From Roseiarcus sp963781895 (lineage in GTDB: Bacteria; Pseudomonadota; Alphaproteobacteria; Rhizobiales; Beijerinckiaceae): a stretch of 64,000 nucleotides of DNA. Made by a program: the position numbers and the translations under genes. Each line of letters begins with the position of its first letter. The stretch's first letter is position 1. The notes under the pieces are model-generated. The model was not told where the DNA came from. It made no database searches and worked only from the letters and a program-made list of their open reading frames with translations. Where the stretch lies: contig CAWAIM010000038.1 in assembly GCA_963781895.1 (NCBI GenBank), positions 71,770 to 135,769 of the forward strand, given 5' to 3'. Shown in pieces: positions 10,070 through 20,235 of the stretch.

Positions 10070-10312
10070 ATGCGAGTGATCGCTCTGATAATTCTCGTGG
10101 CAGGTCTCTCAGGCTGCGCGGAAAATATGTCGCCTACGCCTCCGTTTCGAACGGTCAACCTTCCCTACGCGGACTGTGGGGATATGGCTGCGTTGCGAAC
10201 CAATCTGACTGGCGGGCCGTATCCTTCGGCGGCCAGTAACGCCCGACTATGGTCGCTCGGCGTGCGTTGCGTCGGCGCTGCCGACCATTCATTGGTGCGC
10301 GCGCGCTATTGA
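10070..10312 (+). CDS. Small lipoprotein of unknown function (80 aa)
   Basis: The ATG at 10070 follows a GGAG-type ribosome-binding site and starts a lipoprotein signal peptide, MRVIALIILVAGLSGC, with the lipobox LSGC; Cys16 would be lipidated. The mature part is about 65 residues and includes two further cysteines (ADCGDM and GVRCVG) that could pair. I do not recognise a family. It is probably anchored in the inner or outer membrane. It follows the pilin gene by about 170 bp and converges on the GMC oxidoreductase gene, with a hairpin between them. Confidence 0.6.
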   Translation: MRVIALIILVAGLSGCAENMSPTPPFRTVNLPYADCGDMAALRTNLTGGPYPSAASNARLWSLGVRCVGAADHSLVRARY

Positions 10313-10315
10313 GCG

Positions 10316-10357
10316 TGCGGCGGCGGCCGAGGCGGGAAATCTCACAGCGCCGCCGCA
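10316..10357 (+). terminator. Candidate bidirectional terminator hairpin
   Basis: TGCGGCGGCG (10316-10325) and CGCCGCCGCA (10348-10357) form a perfect 10-bp stem with a 22-base loop. It begins three bases after the lipoprotein stop and overlaps the last codons of the convergent GMC oxidoreductase gene. It lacks a T tract. Confidence 0.45.
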
Positions 10358-11946
10358 GGCGCGGCCGGACGCCCTAGAATGATGTCTGACGCCTTTTCCG
10401 CGACCATGACCGTAGGTGCGTTGGTGTTGCATGAAGGCACGAATGGCATGACGGAGGCGTCGACGACCTCAGCCCCTCGAGACCGCGAACTCGGAGGTCT
10501 GGCGTCACGACCGCCTCGGCGCCCGCCCCATCGCGCATGTTCCGGCCGGGTGGTGGTCAGTCTTGCATGATCTGTAGGCATATTTCATCAGATCGTCATC
10601 CGTCTCGATCTCGGGACCAGGCAGGCGTTCGGCGAGCACGAATGGCCTCAAGGCCGGTTGCCGCAGGATTTCGCGCGCGAGCCTCAGACCTTCGAGTGCG
10701 CATTCGCGGTCATAGGGATCGGCCCAGTAGTTGGGATCGATCAAGGGCGCGGCTTTCGGGTCCGCGCTCGCGAGGCGGACGGTGCCGCGTGAACGCGGGC
10801 GCAGGAAAGCCGAATTCAAAGTGACGCCGGGATTGCGCATCTGCGCCACGCCCGCCTCGATGCCTGAACCCAGCCCAAGGTGAAACTGAATGTCGGGCGA
10901 GCGCGCGGCCTTGTCAGCGTACCAGAATCCGCCCGTTTCGAACAGCGTCGACGTGACAGGCCCAGTCTTGAACAGCAGATACTGGATGCCTGCCCAGACA
11001 GTGCGGTGCAAGCGAGCGACGCGGTCGTAGGTATGATCGCCGGTGCACTCGCAAATTGCGTAGAGATCGAGGTGGTCCTGCAGATTGCTTCCGACGCCAG
11101 GAAGATCGTGAACGACTGGAACGCCCGCGCTCTTGAGCGCATCTGCCGGGCCGACGCCTGAGAGTTGCAACAGCCGCGGCGATCCGATGGCGCCGCAACT
11201 AACGATGACTTCGCGATCGGCGCGCAGCGTCTCCGCCCCGCCGGCGCCTGCGACGATCACTCCGATCGCTCTGCCCTTCTCGATCTCGACCTTGAGCGTC
11301 TCGGCGTGCAGGCGAACCGTCAGGTTCGGTCGGCTGCGCGCCGGCCTGACATAGGCGCTCGCCGCCGAGGAGCGCTCGGCGTTGCGCGTCGTGAGCTGGT
11401 AATGCCCGATGCCGTCTTGAACCGCGCCGTTGAAATCGTGGTTGAAGGGAATGCCCGCTTCCTGCGCGGCGCGAAGAAACGCGAAGCTGATCGGGAGCGG
11501 GTTTACGGGATGGAGACGCCGAGCGGACCGCCATAACCATGATAGGCGTTGACGAGGCGCTGATTGTCTTCGGCGCGGATGAAATAGGGGAGGACCTCGC
11601 GATAGCTCCAGCCCTCGCAGCCGGCTTCGCTCGCCCAGGCGTCGTAGTCCTTCGCGTTGCCGCGGGTATAGAGCTGCGCGTTGATGGTCGAGCCGCCGCC
11701 GATGATCTTGGCCTGGGTGTACCAGATGATCCGGCCGCCTAGTTGCCTTTGCGGCACAGTGCTCCAGCCCCAACTCGCGACCCCCTTCGTCATCTTGGCG
11801 AATCCGGCGGGCATCCTGAACAGTGGATTGGAATCGCCGCCGCCTGCCTCCAGCAGCAGCACTTTGATTGACGGATCGGCGCTCAGACGGTTCGCGAGGA
11901 CACAACCGGCCGGCCCGCCGCCGACGATGATGTAGTCATACGCCAT
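10342..11946 (-). pseudogene. Choline-dehydrogenase-like GMC oxidoreductase, three single-base losses
   Basis: This is a FAD-dependent glucose-methanol-choline family alcohol oxidoreductase. The N-terminus MAYDYIIVGGGPAGCVLANR has the dinucleotide-binding glycines. The middle has GAIGSPRLLQLSGVGPADAL and LPGVGSNLQDHLDLY. The C-terminus has the catalytic His block DHHPAGTCAMG and the Asn block SCNTNAPTVMVAEKASDII. The frame breaks near 11508 (one base missing after GVSIP), near 10530 (after TCAMG) and near 10470 (before VVDASVMP). The three losses total one codon, so the restored protein is about 535 residues, normal for the family. It is the last gene of the long minus-strand catabolic operon, 12 bp after the second GMC gene. 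The substrate is unknown; a primary alcohol is likely. Confidence 0.82.
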
Positions 11947-11958
11947 GGGCCTTCTCCG

Positions 11959-13456
11959 CTAGAGATCGGTCCTCGAGATGTGATCGGCGACGCGCAGCGC
12001 CTGAGCGGCGATCGTCAAGGCCGGATTGACCGCGGCCGAGGTCGGGAGAAACGAGCCATCGACGACGAATAGATTGGGATGATCCCAGGCGCGGCAATAG
12101 GGGTCGAGCGGCGAGGACGCCGGATCAAGCCCGATGCGCACGGTCCCGCATTGATGAGAGGGCGTCCGGCGATCGAAAGCGCGGGCGAGGACGATCGGAT
12201 ATCCGGCGGCCTTAAGGCGCTCGCGCAGGCGGCTGACGAGGCCCAGATGCGAACCCCAGTTGCTGCGCTTCCAGTCAAGTCGGATCCGCCCACCGTCGAC
12301 CGTCACGCGGCTCTCGGGATTTGGCAGATCCTCGCTCATCGCGTACCAGTCGACCGAGCGGCGACTGAACGCGTTTAGGGCCCATTGGGGCGCCTTGGGA
12401 ATGTTCGCTTTCAGGATCGGGCCGGTGACGCGTCCGAGCAGCTGGACGTTGCCGAGAGGCGGCCCGCCGCGGCCGTCGTCGAGATAGAAATCGTTGACCC
12501 CGAGCGTCTTCTGATAGACCGAATCGTTGATCGTGCGCGGATCGACGGCGATGACCGCCGATGCGTTGTGATTCATGAAGTGGCGACCGACCTTGCCCGA
12601 GGAATTGGCGAGACCGCCGTCGCGCGAATTCAGCAGCACGGCGGCGGAATTGACCGCACCGGCGCAGAGCGCGACCAGTTTGGCGGTTAGCGTCCCGGGT
12701 CTGACCGTCGTGGACGTAGTCTACGCCGCGAACACGCTTGCCGTCCGCGTCGGCGAGTATCCGCTGAGCGCGCGCGCCGGTGCGAAGCGTGACATTGGAA
12801 TGAGCGAGCGCGACCTTCAGGCCGCAGGTCTCGGCGTCCATCTTGCCGCTGCGCGTGTCGGGAAACGCGTCCCATGGCGTTGGCGCGCGCTTCAGCCAAG
12901 CCTCGATGTCGATGCCGAGCGGGAGTGAGAACGGATGCAGACCGGCGCGTATCAGTCGGGAGCGCACCTCGGCGATCGCCGGTTCGTCGGGGACCGGCGG
13001 GTGCGGGTAGGGCGTCGAATGGGCAGGCTCGGTCGGATCGTCGCCGAGCGCGCCGCGAACCTGGTACAGCGCTTCGGCGCGGCCGTACCACGGCTCCATC
13101 TGCGAATAGGCGAACGGCCAGCCCGGCGTCGCGCCGCCCGCATGCTCGACGGGATCGAAGTCCTGAGACCGATATCGGGTCAGAACGGCGCCATAAAGCT
13201 TGGTGGCGCCTCCGACGTAATAGTAGGCGCCGGGATTGAATGGCGCGCCGGCGCCGTCGATCCACGTCTCGTGCGGACGATAGACGCCGCGCTGGAAAAT
13301 CGCGCGCGCGTCTCGCGCGTCCGGACTGTCGGGGAGAATCTGGCCGCGCTCGAGAATGACGATGCGCGCGCCCGACGGCGCGAGCCCGGCCGCCAGCGTC
13401 GCGCCGCCCATGCCGGAGCCGACAATGACGACGTCAGCGGTTTCCATGTCGGCCAT
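11959..13456 (-). pseudogene. Second GMC oxidoreductase (sugar/polyol dehydrogenase-like), one frameshift
   Basis: The N-terminus has the FAD-binding motif VVIVGSGMGGATLAAGLAP. The C-terminus has SHQCGTVRIG and the GMC-C block FLPTSAAVNPALTIAAQALR, which resembles gluconate/sorbitol dehydrogenase-type or glucoside-oxidising GMC enzymes more than choline dehydrogenases. One extra G in the run read on the minus strand at 12694-12696 breaks the frame between HDGQTR and TLTAKLVALCAGAVNSAA. Removing it restores a 498-residue protein of normal length. As sequenced, the enzyme loses its substrate-binding and catalytic C-terminal half. It sits 28 bp after the ABC ATPase gene and 12 bp before the other GMC gene, so the three were one transcript. 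Substrate unknown. Confidence 0.82.
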
Positions 13457-13484
13457 GCCGTTCGCTCTTAGAAGACGCCCGGTG

Positions 13485-14597
13485 TCAAAGTCGCCGCGTG
13501 GTCTGCGGATCGAACAGCACCGCCTTGTCGAGGTTGAACGCGAACGCGTGGTTTTGACCGACTTGCAGATCGGCGTCGGCGCGCATGCGCGCCGTCAGTT
13601 CCTTGCCGGCGACATGAGTGACAACGAATGTGTCCGACCCTGCCGGTTCGACAATCTCGACGTTCGCGTTGAAGACCGTCACGGACTTCGCGTTGCGGTC
13701 GATGCTTTCACGGTCGTTCACCGCCTCCGGCCGAATGCCAAAGATCACTTTGCCGCCTTCGGCAATTTTGCTTACGTCCGCGCTCGACGGCGGAGGAAGC
13801 ATGATCGGCTCGTGGCCCCCGCGTTCGAGCACAATCCTTGCGCCTCCATCGGCGCGCGTCACTTTGGCTTCGAGAAGGTTCATCGCAGGGGAGCCCATGA
13901 AGTCGGCCACGAAGAGGTTGCTGGGCATGTTGTAGATTTCGCTCGGAGTACCGACCTGCTGCAATTCGCCGTCCTTCAATACGGCGATCTTGGTCGCGAG
14001 CGTCATCGCCTCAATCTGGTCATGCGTGACGTAGACGATAGTCGTGCCCGTCACCTGATGAAGGCGCTTGATTTCGATCCGCATGTCGACGCGGAGCTTG
14101 GCGTCAAGATTCGACAGCGGTTCGTCGAACAGAAACACACGCGGTTGACGAACGAGGGCTCTGCCCATCGCGACGCGCTGACGTTGGCCGCCGGAGAGCT
14201 GGCTCGGCCGCCTATCGAGCAGGTGCTCGATCTGCAGGGTCTTGGCCACATCCGCCACCGCCTTGTCGCGCTGCGGCTTCGGCACGCCGCGCATCTCCAT
14301 GCCGAAGGCCATGTTTTGCGCCACCGACATGTTGGGATAAAGCGCATAGGACTGGAACACCATCGCGATGTCGCGTTTGGATGGATGCAGATCGTTGATC
14401 ACGTGACCGTCGATGCGAATCTCGCCCGCGCTGATGGATTCGAGCCCGGCGATGGTGTTGAGCAGTGTCGATTTGCCGCAGCCGGATGGACCGACCAGCA
14501 CAAGAAAGCCGCCCTTGTCGAGCGTCAGGTCGATGCCCTTGAGAATTTCGACTGCGCCGAACCGCTTGCGTAAGGTGCTGATTTCGAGGAAGGCCAT
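13485..14597 (-). CDS. Sugar ABC transporter ATPase (UgpC/MalK type)
   Basis: This is the energising ATPase of a carbohydrate importer, 370 residues and intact. Visible motifs are Walker A (GPSGCGKST, about residues 37-45), the ABC signature LSGGQRQRVAMGRALVRQP, Walker B VFLFDEPLSNLDAKLR and the switch histidine in YVTHDQIEAMTL. The last 130 residues match the TOBE/regulatory domain of the MalK/UgpC subgroup, which handles sugars, polyols or glycerol phosphates. The gene follows the permease by three bases and precedes the GMC oxidoreductase by 28 bp. It should sit on the cytoplasmic face of the inner membrane with the two permeases. ATPases of this group can serve several importers. Confidence 0.92.
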   Translation of the reverse strand: MAFLEISTLRKRFGAVEILKGIDLTLDKGGFLVLVGPSGCGKSTLLNTIAGLESISAGEIRIDGHVINDLHPSKRDIAMVFQSYALYPNMSVAQNMAFGMEMRGVPKPQRDKAVADVAKTLQIEHLLDRRPSQLSGGQRQRVAMGRALVRQPRVFLFDEPLSNLDAKLRVDMRIEIKRLHQVTGTTIVYVTHDQIEAMTLATKIAVLKDGELQQVGTPSEIYNMPSNLFVADFMGSPAMNLLEAKVTRADGGARIVLERGGHEPIMLPPPSSADVSKIAEGGKVIFGIRPEAVNDRESIDRNAKSVTVFNANVEIVEPAGSDTFVVTHVAGKELTARMRADADLQVGQNHAFAFNLDKAVLFDPQTTRRL

Positions 14598-14600
14598 GGT

Positions 14601-15548
14601 CTATCCTTTCACTGCGCCGGCCATCAGGCCGCGCACGAAATAGCGTCCGGCGACGATATAGACGAACAGCGTCGGCGCGGCGGCGATGATTGCAGTGGCC
14701 ATGTTGACGTTGTATTCGATGACGCCAGTCGAGGTGTTGACGATGTTGTAGAGCGCGACCGTCATCGGGCTCGATTCGCCGGCGGCGAAGGTCGCGCCGA
14801 ACAGGAAGTCGTTCCAGATGTTGGTGAACTGGTAGATGACGGTCACGATGAAGATCGGGGCGGAATTCGGCAGCAGGATGCGCAGGAAGATTTGGAAAAA
14901 GCTGGCGCCGTCGATCTGCGCCGCTTTGACGAGCTCGGTCGGGAAGGCTTCGTAGTAGTTGCGGAAGAACAGCGTCGTGAAGCCGAGACCGTAGACGACG
15001 TGCACCAGCACCAGATTGACCGTCGGATTCCCAAAACCCATGGTCACGCCGACCGAATCCTGGAGCGTCTGCCCGATCTGTCCGAGCCTGCCGAGGATCG
15101 TCGCCATCGGAATCAGCACCGACTGGAACGGGATGAAGCAGGCGAAGAGCATCATGCCGAACACCAGTCTGTGGCCGGGGAAGCGCCATTTCGTCAGCAC
15201 GTAACCGTTGAGCGCGCCGAGCAGCGTCGAAATGATCACTGCCGGCACGACCATCTTGACCGAGTTCCAGATGTAGCCCTTGATCCCGGCGCAGGTCAGG
15301 CCGACGCACGCGGTGCCCCAGGCCTTCTCCCAGGGCTCGAAGGTGAGGTCCTTCGGGGCGTAGAACATGTTGCCGCCGGTGACCTCATCGAGCGGCTTCA
15401 GCGATGTCATCACCATAACGATGAGCGGTAGCAGATAGATGACCGCAAAAAGCGCAAGCAGTCCGTAGATGACGACGCGTGTGATTGTCGAATGGCGCGC
15501 CGGTTCACGCGAGGGCGCCGAGCTTAGAACGTCCGCAGCGCTCATCAA
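14601..15548 (-). CDS. Sugar ABC transporter permease (MalG type)
   Basis: A 315-residue inner-membrane subunit with about six hydrophobic segments and the binding-protein-dependent permease signature around ELVKAAQIDGASFFQIFLRI, the EAA loop that docks to the ATPase. The N-terminal helix (VVIYGLLALFAVIYLLPLIV) and the periplasmic loop after it are typical of MalG-like CUT1 permeases. The start overlaps the stop of the upstream permease by four bases (ATGA), indicating translational coupling. The gene is intact. Together with the partner permease, ATPase and binding protein it would form a complete importer for a sugar or glycoside. Confidence 0.9.
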   Translation of the reverse strand: MMSAADVLSSAPSREPARHSTITRVVIYGLLALFAVIYLLPLIVMVMTSLKPLDEVTGGNMFYAPKDLTFEPWEKAWGTACVGLTCAGIKGYIWNSVKMVVPAVIISTLLGALNGYVLTKWRFPGHRLVFGMMLFACFIPFQSVLIPMATILGRLGQIGQTLQDSVGVTMGFGNPTVNLVLVHVVYGLGFTTLFFRNYYEAFPTELVKAAQIDGASFFQIFLRILLPNSAPIFIVTVIYQFTNIWNDFLFGATFAAGESSPMTVALYNIVNTSTGVIEYNVNMATAIIAAAPTLFVYIVAGRYFVRGLMAGAVKG

Positions 15549-16499
15549 TGCTTCTCCCTCAGTTCAGAGTAGAGATAGGGGACCATGATCGCGGCGATGG
15601 TCATCAGCATGATGACCGCGCTGGTCGAGCCGACCGCCATCTGGTTGCGCGTGAACGTATAGTCATACATGAAGGTCGAAGGCAGCTCGGCGGCGCCGCC
15701 CGGGTTCTTGCCGGTGACCGAGAGCACGAGGTCGTAGGACTTGATCGCCATGTGCGTGAGAATGATCAGGGCGGACATAAAGACGGGGCGCATGATCGGA
15801 ATGACGATCCGCCGGTAGGTCGCGAAAGCGGAGGCGCCGTCGATCTGCGCGGCTTTGAGAATCTCGCCGTCGATGCCACGTAAGCCCGCGAGAAACATCG
15901 CCATCACGAAGCCGGAGGTCTGCCAGACGCCGGCGATGGCGACGCAATAGATCATCATCCGAGGATTGACGACCCAGTCGAAATGGAAACTCGCCCAGCC
16001 CAGATCGTGCATCGCTTTCTCGAGCCCGATGCGCGGATCGAGGAACAGTTTCCAAGCGGTGCCGGTGACGATGAAGGAGAGCGCCAGCGGATAGAGATAG
16101 ATCGGACGCAAGATCCCTTCGCCGCGGACCCTTTGGTCGAGCAGAATCGCCAGCGTCAGGCCAAGGATCAGGCAGAACGCCACATAGAGTCCTCCGAAAA
16201 TGCCCATGTTAACGATCGCCGTATACCAGTTCGACGGCGGATCGATTTCGAAAGTCCAAGTCCAGAGTTTTTGATAATTCGCGAGGCCGATAAAATGGAG
16301 ACTCGTGAAGGCCTTCGAATTCGTGAAGGATAGCAGGAGAGTCCACAGGTTAAAGCCATAGACGAAGATAGAGGATCAGCACGAACGACGGCGCCAACAC
16401 GAGCTTGGGCAGAGCATCCTGCATGCGCCCGCGCAGAGGACTACGCGATCGCGGCATTGTGACGTCGACAAGCGGAGCAACAGTGAGTTCGTCGGTCAT
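15545..16499 (-). pseudogene. Sugar ABC transporter permease (MalF type), frameshifted near the N-terminus
   Basis: The intact later part carries six-helix permease features and the EAA loop (GEILKAAQIDGASAFATYRR). The N-terminus starts with ATG at 16499 (MTDELTVAPLVDV) and runs to LVLAPSFVLILY, then changes frame at about 16367-16372 and continues as VYGFNLWTLLLSFTNSKAF and FIGLANYQKLWTWTFEI. One extra base explains the break; without it the protein is 317 residues, normal for MalF/UgpA-type subunits. As sequenced, only an internal restart would be made, lacking the first helix. This lesion would disable the importer, yet the other three subunits are intact, which makes a sequencing error worth excluding. 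Confidence 0.8.
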
Positions 16500-16563
16500 G
16501 GCGGAATCGTTCCAGCGAGGTGGAGCGGCCGCCCCCGAGTCGAACGGGGGCGGTCTGGCGACG

Positions 16564-17832
16564 TCACTTGGCGGCGTCGATCCCGCTGACGAGCGCCTTC
16601 ATCGCGTCGTCGGAGGTCTTGATCTCGCCGTGAAAGAACTTGGTCACCACGTCATGATAGACGCCGGTGCCGATCGCCGGCGGCTGCGCGTAGTTCTGCG
16701 CCATCGAGCCGACGAATGTTCCCTTGGCGTTCGCCGCTTTCACGTCGGCGATGCCTTTCTTGCCGCACATGTCGAAGGCGGTGTCGGGCACGTCCATCCG
16801 CGCCGGCACGGAGCCTTTGACGACGTTGAACGCCGATTGCACCTCCGGGTTCATTGAAGCATCAGCGAGCGCCAGCTGCGCGGCCTGACGATCGGCGGAA
16901 ACCTTGAAGAACGCGAACATGTCGGTGTTGTAGATCACCGTGCCGTCGGTGCCGGGGAAGCGGTAGCAAAGGAAATCCTTGCCGGCTTCCTTGTGGGCGG
17001 CGCCGAATTCACCCTTGGCCCAGTCGCCCATCACCTGAAGAAGCGCATCGCCCTTGATCACCATCGCGGTGGCGAGATTCCAGTCGCGCCCCGCGAAGTT
17101 CGGATCCGTATAAGCCCTGAGCTTAGCGAGGTTGTCGAAGGCCTTCTTCATCGTGTCCGACTTCAGGGCGCTTTCGTCGAGGTCAATGAAGGCCTTCTTG
17201 TAGAAGTCTGGACCGCCGGTCGACATGACAACCGAGTCGAACATCGTCGCCTCTTGCCATGGCTGGCCTCCGAGCGCGAGCGGAATGACGCCCGCCTTCT
17301 TGGCCTTGTCGAGCAACGCGATGAATTCGTCGAAGTTCTTCGGCTCGGTTCCGCCGATCTTGTCCATCAGCGCCTTGTTGACCCAAATCCAGTTGACCGA
17401 ATGGATATTGATGGGAACGGCGTCCCATTTGCCATTGGTGGTCGTGAACTTCTGCAAAGCCGTGGGAATGACTTTGGCCCACCCTTCCTTCGTCGCGAGG
17501 GGAGTGACGTCGGCAAGCTTGCCCGCTTCCGCATAATCAAGCGCAAAATAGCCGAGGATCTGCGACGCGGTCGGGGGATTGCCGGCGGCCACCATCGCTT
17601 TCAGAGTGGTCATCGCGGCTTCGCCGCCGCCTCCTGCGACCGGCACGTCCTTCCAGGCGTAGCCCTCCTTGCCGAGATACTGCTTGAGCACATTCAGCGC
17701 CGCCGCTTCGCCGCCCGACGTCCACCAATGCAGCATCTGAACTTCTTTGACGTCGGCCGCCTGGGCCGAGCCCGCGAAACCGATCGCCGAAGCGGCCATC
17801 GCGCCCGCCATCAACATGGTGCGAAACTTCAT
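16564..17832 (-). CDS. Sugar ABC transporter periplasmic binding protein
   Basis: A 422-residue family-1 extracellular solute-binding protein. The signal peptide MKFRTMLMAGAMAASAIGFA is cleaved near AQA-AD. The mature protein begins with the typical strand VQMLHWWTSGGEAAALNVL, followed by GNPPTASQILG, INIHSVNWIWVNKALMDKIG and ALGGQPWQEATMFDSVVMS, features shared with glucose/mannose-type binding proteins of alphaproteobacteria and Thermus. It captures the substrate in the periplasm for the two permeases encoded downstream. Gap to the permease start is 64 bp and to the upstream aldehyde dehydrogenase 81 bp, so it may also be expressed from its own promoter. Substrate assignment to glucose or mannose is by resemblance only. 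Confidence 0.9.
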   Translation of the reverse strand: MKFRTMLMAGAMAASAIGFAGSAQAADVKEVQMLHWWTSGGEAAALNVLKQYLGKEGYAWKDVPVAGGGGEAAMTTLKAMVAAGNPPTASQILGYFALDYAEAGKLADVTPLATKEGWAKVIPTALQKFTTTNGKWDAVPINIHSVNWIWVNKALMDKIGGTEPKNFDEFIALLDKAKKAGVIPLALGGQPWQEATMFDSVVMSTGGPDFYKKAFIDLDESALKSDTMKKAFDNLAKLRAYTDPNFAGRDWNLATAMVIKGDALLQVMGDWAKGEFGAAHKEAGKDFLCYRFPGTDGTVIYNTDMFAFFKVSADRQAAQLALADASMNPEVQSAFNVVKGSVPARMDVPDTAFDMCGKKGIADVKAANAKGTFVGSMAQNYAQPPAIGTGVYHDVVTKFFHGEIKTSDDAMKALVSGIDAAK

Positions 17833-17913
17833 CGTCTACCCTTCCAATTCGTCGCTCTCCCGCCGGATGCGGTCCGGCCCCGTATCCAGAAACCTTGCGT
17901 CGGCTCCCGATCT

Positions 17914-19451
17914 TCAGTTGCCCGCAGCGCCGCGCGCAAGCCACCAACTCGTACGGGCGCCATTGTGGACATGTAAGGTCTTTTCCTCAGTGTAGTCTTT
18001 CACGGCGTTGCGACCAAGTTCCCGCCCGACGCCCGACTGACGATAGCCGCCGAAAGGCAATTCGGGCGCGCCGTCCATGAAAGTGTTCACCCAAACCGTG
18101 CCGGCCCGCACGCTCCGGCCGACGCCGATGGCCGTGTCGACGTCGCGACTCCAAACGCTTGCGGAAAGGCCGTAGGACGTCGAATTGGCGAGCGCGACGG
18201 CTTCTTCGGTCGTCTTGAACGTCAACGCGCAAACGACCGGGCCAAACACCTCTTCACGCGCGATCGCCATCGACGGGCCGGCCTCCACGATCGTCGGCGC
18301 CATGAAGAGCCCGTCGGAGGCGAGCCGCTCTCCGCCGATGCGCAATGCCGCGCCCGCCTCGCTCGCGGCATGCACGTAGCCTTCGATCTTTTTCAAATGC
18401 TCGTGGGTGATGATCGCGCCGATGCGGGTGTCCGGATCCAGCGGGTCGCCGACCTTGGCCTCTCGTGCGCGCACTGCGAGCGCAGACAGAAAATCCTCGG
18501 CGATGTCGGCGTGCAAAAGAAGCCGCGAGCCTGCGTTGCAGCATTCGCCCGCGTTGAAATAGGCGCCGAAAGCGGCGGCGTCGAGCGCCGCATCCATGTC
18601 GGCGTCGGGGAAGATGATCTGCGGGTTCTTGCCGCCAAGCTCCATCGACACTTTCTTCATCGTCGAGGCGGCCGCCGCCATCGCCGCGCGCCCCACAATG
18701 GTGGAGCCGGTGAAGGAGATCATGTCGACCTCCGGGTCGGTCGTGAGCGGCGCCCCGACCTCCGCGCCGTAGCCGGTCACGACGTTGCAAACCCCGGCCG
18801 GTAACCCAGCCTCCCCCAGGAGGCCGGCCAGATGCAGCGTCGAGCCCGAGGTCATTTCGCTCGGTTTGACGACGCACGTACAGCCCGCCGCCAGCGCGAA
18901 TGGCAGCTTCTGGGAGACGATCAGAAATGGGAAGTTCCATGGGGTGATGATCGAGACCACGCCGATCGGCTCGCGCAGCACGATGCCGAGTCGATCGGCG
19001 CCGAGATTGCCGTAGCTTTCGCCCGAAAGTTCGCGCGCGAGCGAAGCCGCGTACCGCCAGATGTCCGCAGCGCCCTCGATCTCGCCCCGAGCTTGCGCGA
19101 TTGGCTTGCCCGAATTCGAGCGTGTCGATCGTCGCCAGCATTTCGCGGTCCCGATCGATCAGATCGGCGGTCTTGAGCAAGACGCGAGCGCGATTGGAGG
19201 CGGTCTCGTGCGGCCATCGGGCCGGCGTCGAACGCCTTGCGCGCGGCCGCTATCGCGCGCCGCGCGTCGGCGACAACGCCGCGCGGGACACGCGTGACGA
19301 CGACGCCGTGCGCGGGGCTGCGCCGCTCGATCAAATCCCCCTCGCCGGCCGCCTCGCGGCCGTCGATCCACATTTGCCGGTCGCGCGGAAAGCGCCGAAG
19401 GGCGTCGTCGAGCTTGCCGCCGTCGATAAGGATTGGCGCGTGCGCACTCAT
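17914..19451 (-). pseudogene. NAD(P)-dependent aldehyde dehydrogenase, two frameshifts
   Basis: An ALDH-superfamily enzyme that would oxidise an aldehyde to the acid. The catalytic Cys is in FNAGECCNAGSRLLLH, the Glu in KKVSMELGGKNPQIIFPDAD, and the cofactor Asn and Lys in ITPWNFPF and VVKPSE. The start at 19451 (MSAHAPILIDGGKLDDAL) is followed by two breaks: near 19217, between AFDAGP and WPHETASNRARVLLK, and near 19107, between TIDTLEFG and KPIAQARGEIEGAADIWR. Each is explained by one extra base; removing both gives 511 residues, typical length. The catalytic two thirds remain open from 18981 onward and could be translated only without the N-terminal part of the cofactor fold. It starts 10 bp after the enoyl-CoA hydratase stop. 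Confidence 0.83.
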
Positions 19452-19461
19452 GCTGGGCTTC

Positions 19462-20235
19462 CTATCGTCCGGTAAAACTTGGGGCGCGCTTGTCACGGAA
19501 CGCGGCGACGCCCTCGGCGAGGTCCTGGGTCGTGGCTGTCAGCGCGCCCGCGAGTCCTTCGATCGGCGCGTCGCGATCCTCGCCCTCGGCGGCGTTGATC
19601 ATCGCCTTTATAATCTGCACCGCCGCCGGGCCCCGCTTCGCGATGTCGTCCGCAATTGCATGGGCGCGCGCCAGCCCCTGGCCTGATGGCGTCACTTCGT
19701 CGACGAGGCCAAGCTCGAGCCCCTCTTCCGACGTGAACATGCGGCCGGCCAGCGCCATGCGGCGAACGGGAGACGCGCCGAAGCGGCGAACCAGCCGTTG
19801 TGTTCCTGACCAGCCCGGCGCCATGCCGAGCCCCGCCTCCGGCAGGCCGAGCTTGACGCCGCTCTCGGCGACGCGAATGTCCGCGACGGCCGCGAGTTCC
19901 AGACCGCCGCCGAAAGCGTGGCCGGTCAAAGCCGCGATTAAGGGCACGCGCAGGCGCGCGAGCGCCTCAAACGCGCGATGACCGGCGCGGGTCCAATCGC
20001 GCCACATGTCGAGCGCGGGGAGGCCGCCCCAGGCGGCGATGTCGCCGCCGGCGCAGAACGCCTTGCCCTCGCCGTAGAGGATTGCGACGCGCGTGTCGTT
20101 GCGACCTTCGATCGCCCGCGCGGCGTCGGCGAGCGCGTCGATCATCGCTCGGTCAAGCGCGTTGAGCTTATCGCCCCGCTTCAGCGCGATGCGCGCCAGC
20201 GGTCCCTCGAAAGTCAGTTCGACGAAAGCGCTCAT
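19462..20235 (-). CDS. Enoyl-CoA hydratase/isomerase family protein
   Basis: A 257-residue crotonase-fold protein, intact. The CoA-binding and oxyanion-hole segments are visible: KLNALDRAMIDALADA, the loop GEGKAFCAGGDIAAW and ALTGHAFGGGLELAAVADIR. The two acidic residues used by hydratases are present, in GGGLELA and in GLPEAGLGMAP, so hydration of a 2-enoyl-CoA is plausible. The start overlaps the stop of the CoA-transferase gene by four bases. With the CoA-transferase and the aldehyde dehydrogenase it suggests that an aldehyde-derived acid is activated to a CoA ester and hydrated, in the manner of beta-oxidation. The precise substrate cannot be read from the sequence. Confidence 0.9.
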   Translation of the reverse strand: MSAFVELTFEGPLARIALKRGDKLNALDRAMIDALADAARAIEGRNDTRVAILYGEGKAFCAGGDIAAWGGLPALDMWRDWTRAGHRAFEALARLRVPLIAALTGHAFGGGLELAAVADIRVAESGVKLGLPEAGLGMAPGWSGTQRLVRRFGASPVRRMALAGRMFTSEEGLELGLVDEVTPSGQGLARAHAIADDIAKRGPAAVQIIKAMINAAEGEDRDAPIEGLAGALTATTQDLAEGVAAFRDKRAPSFTGR

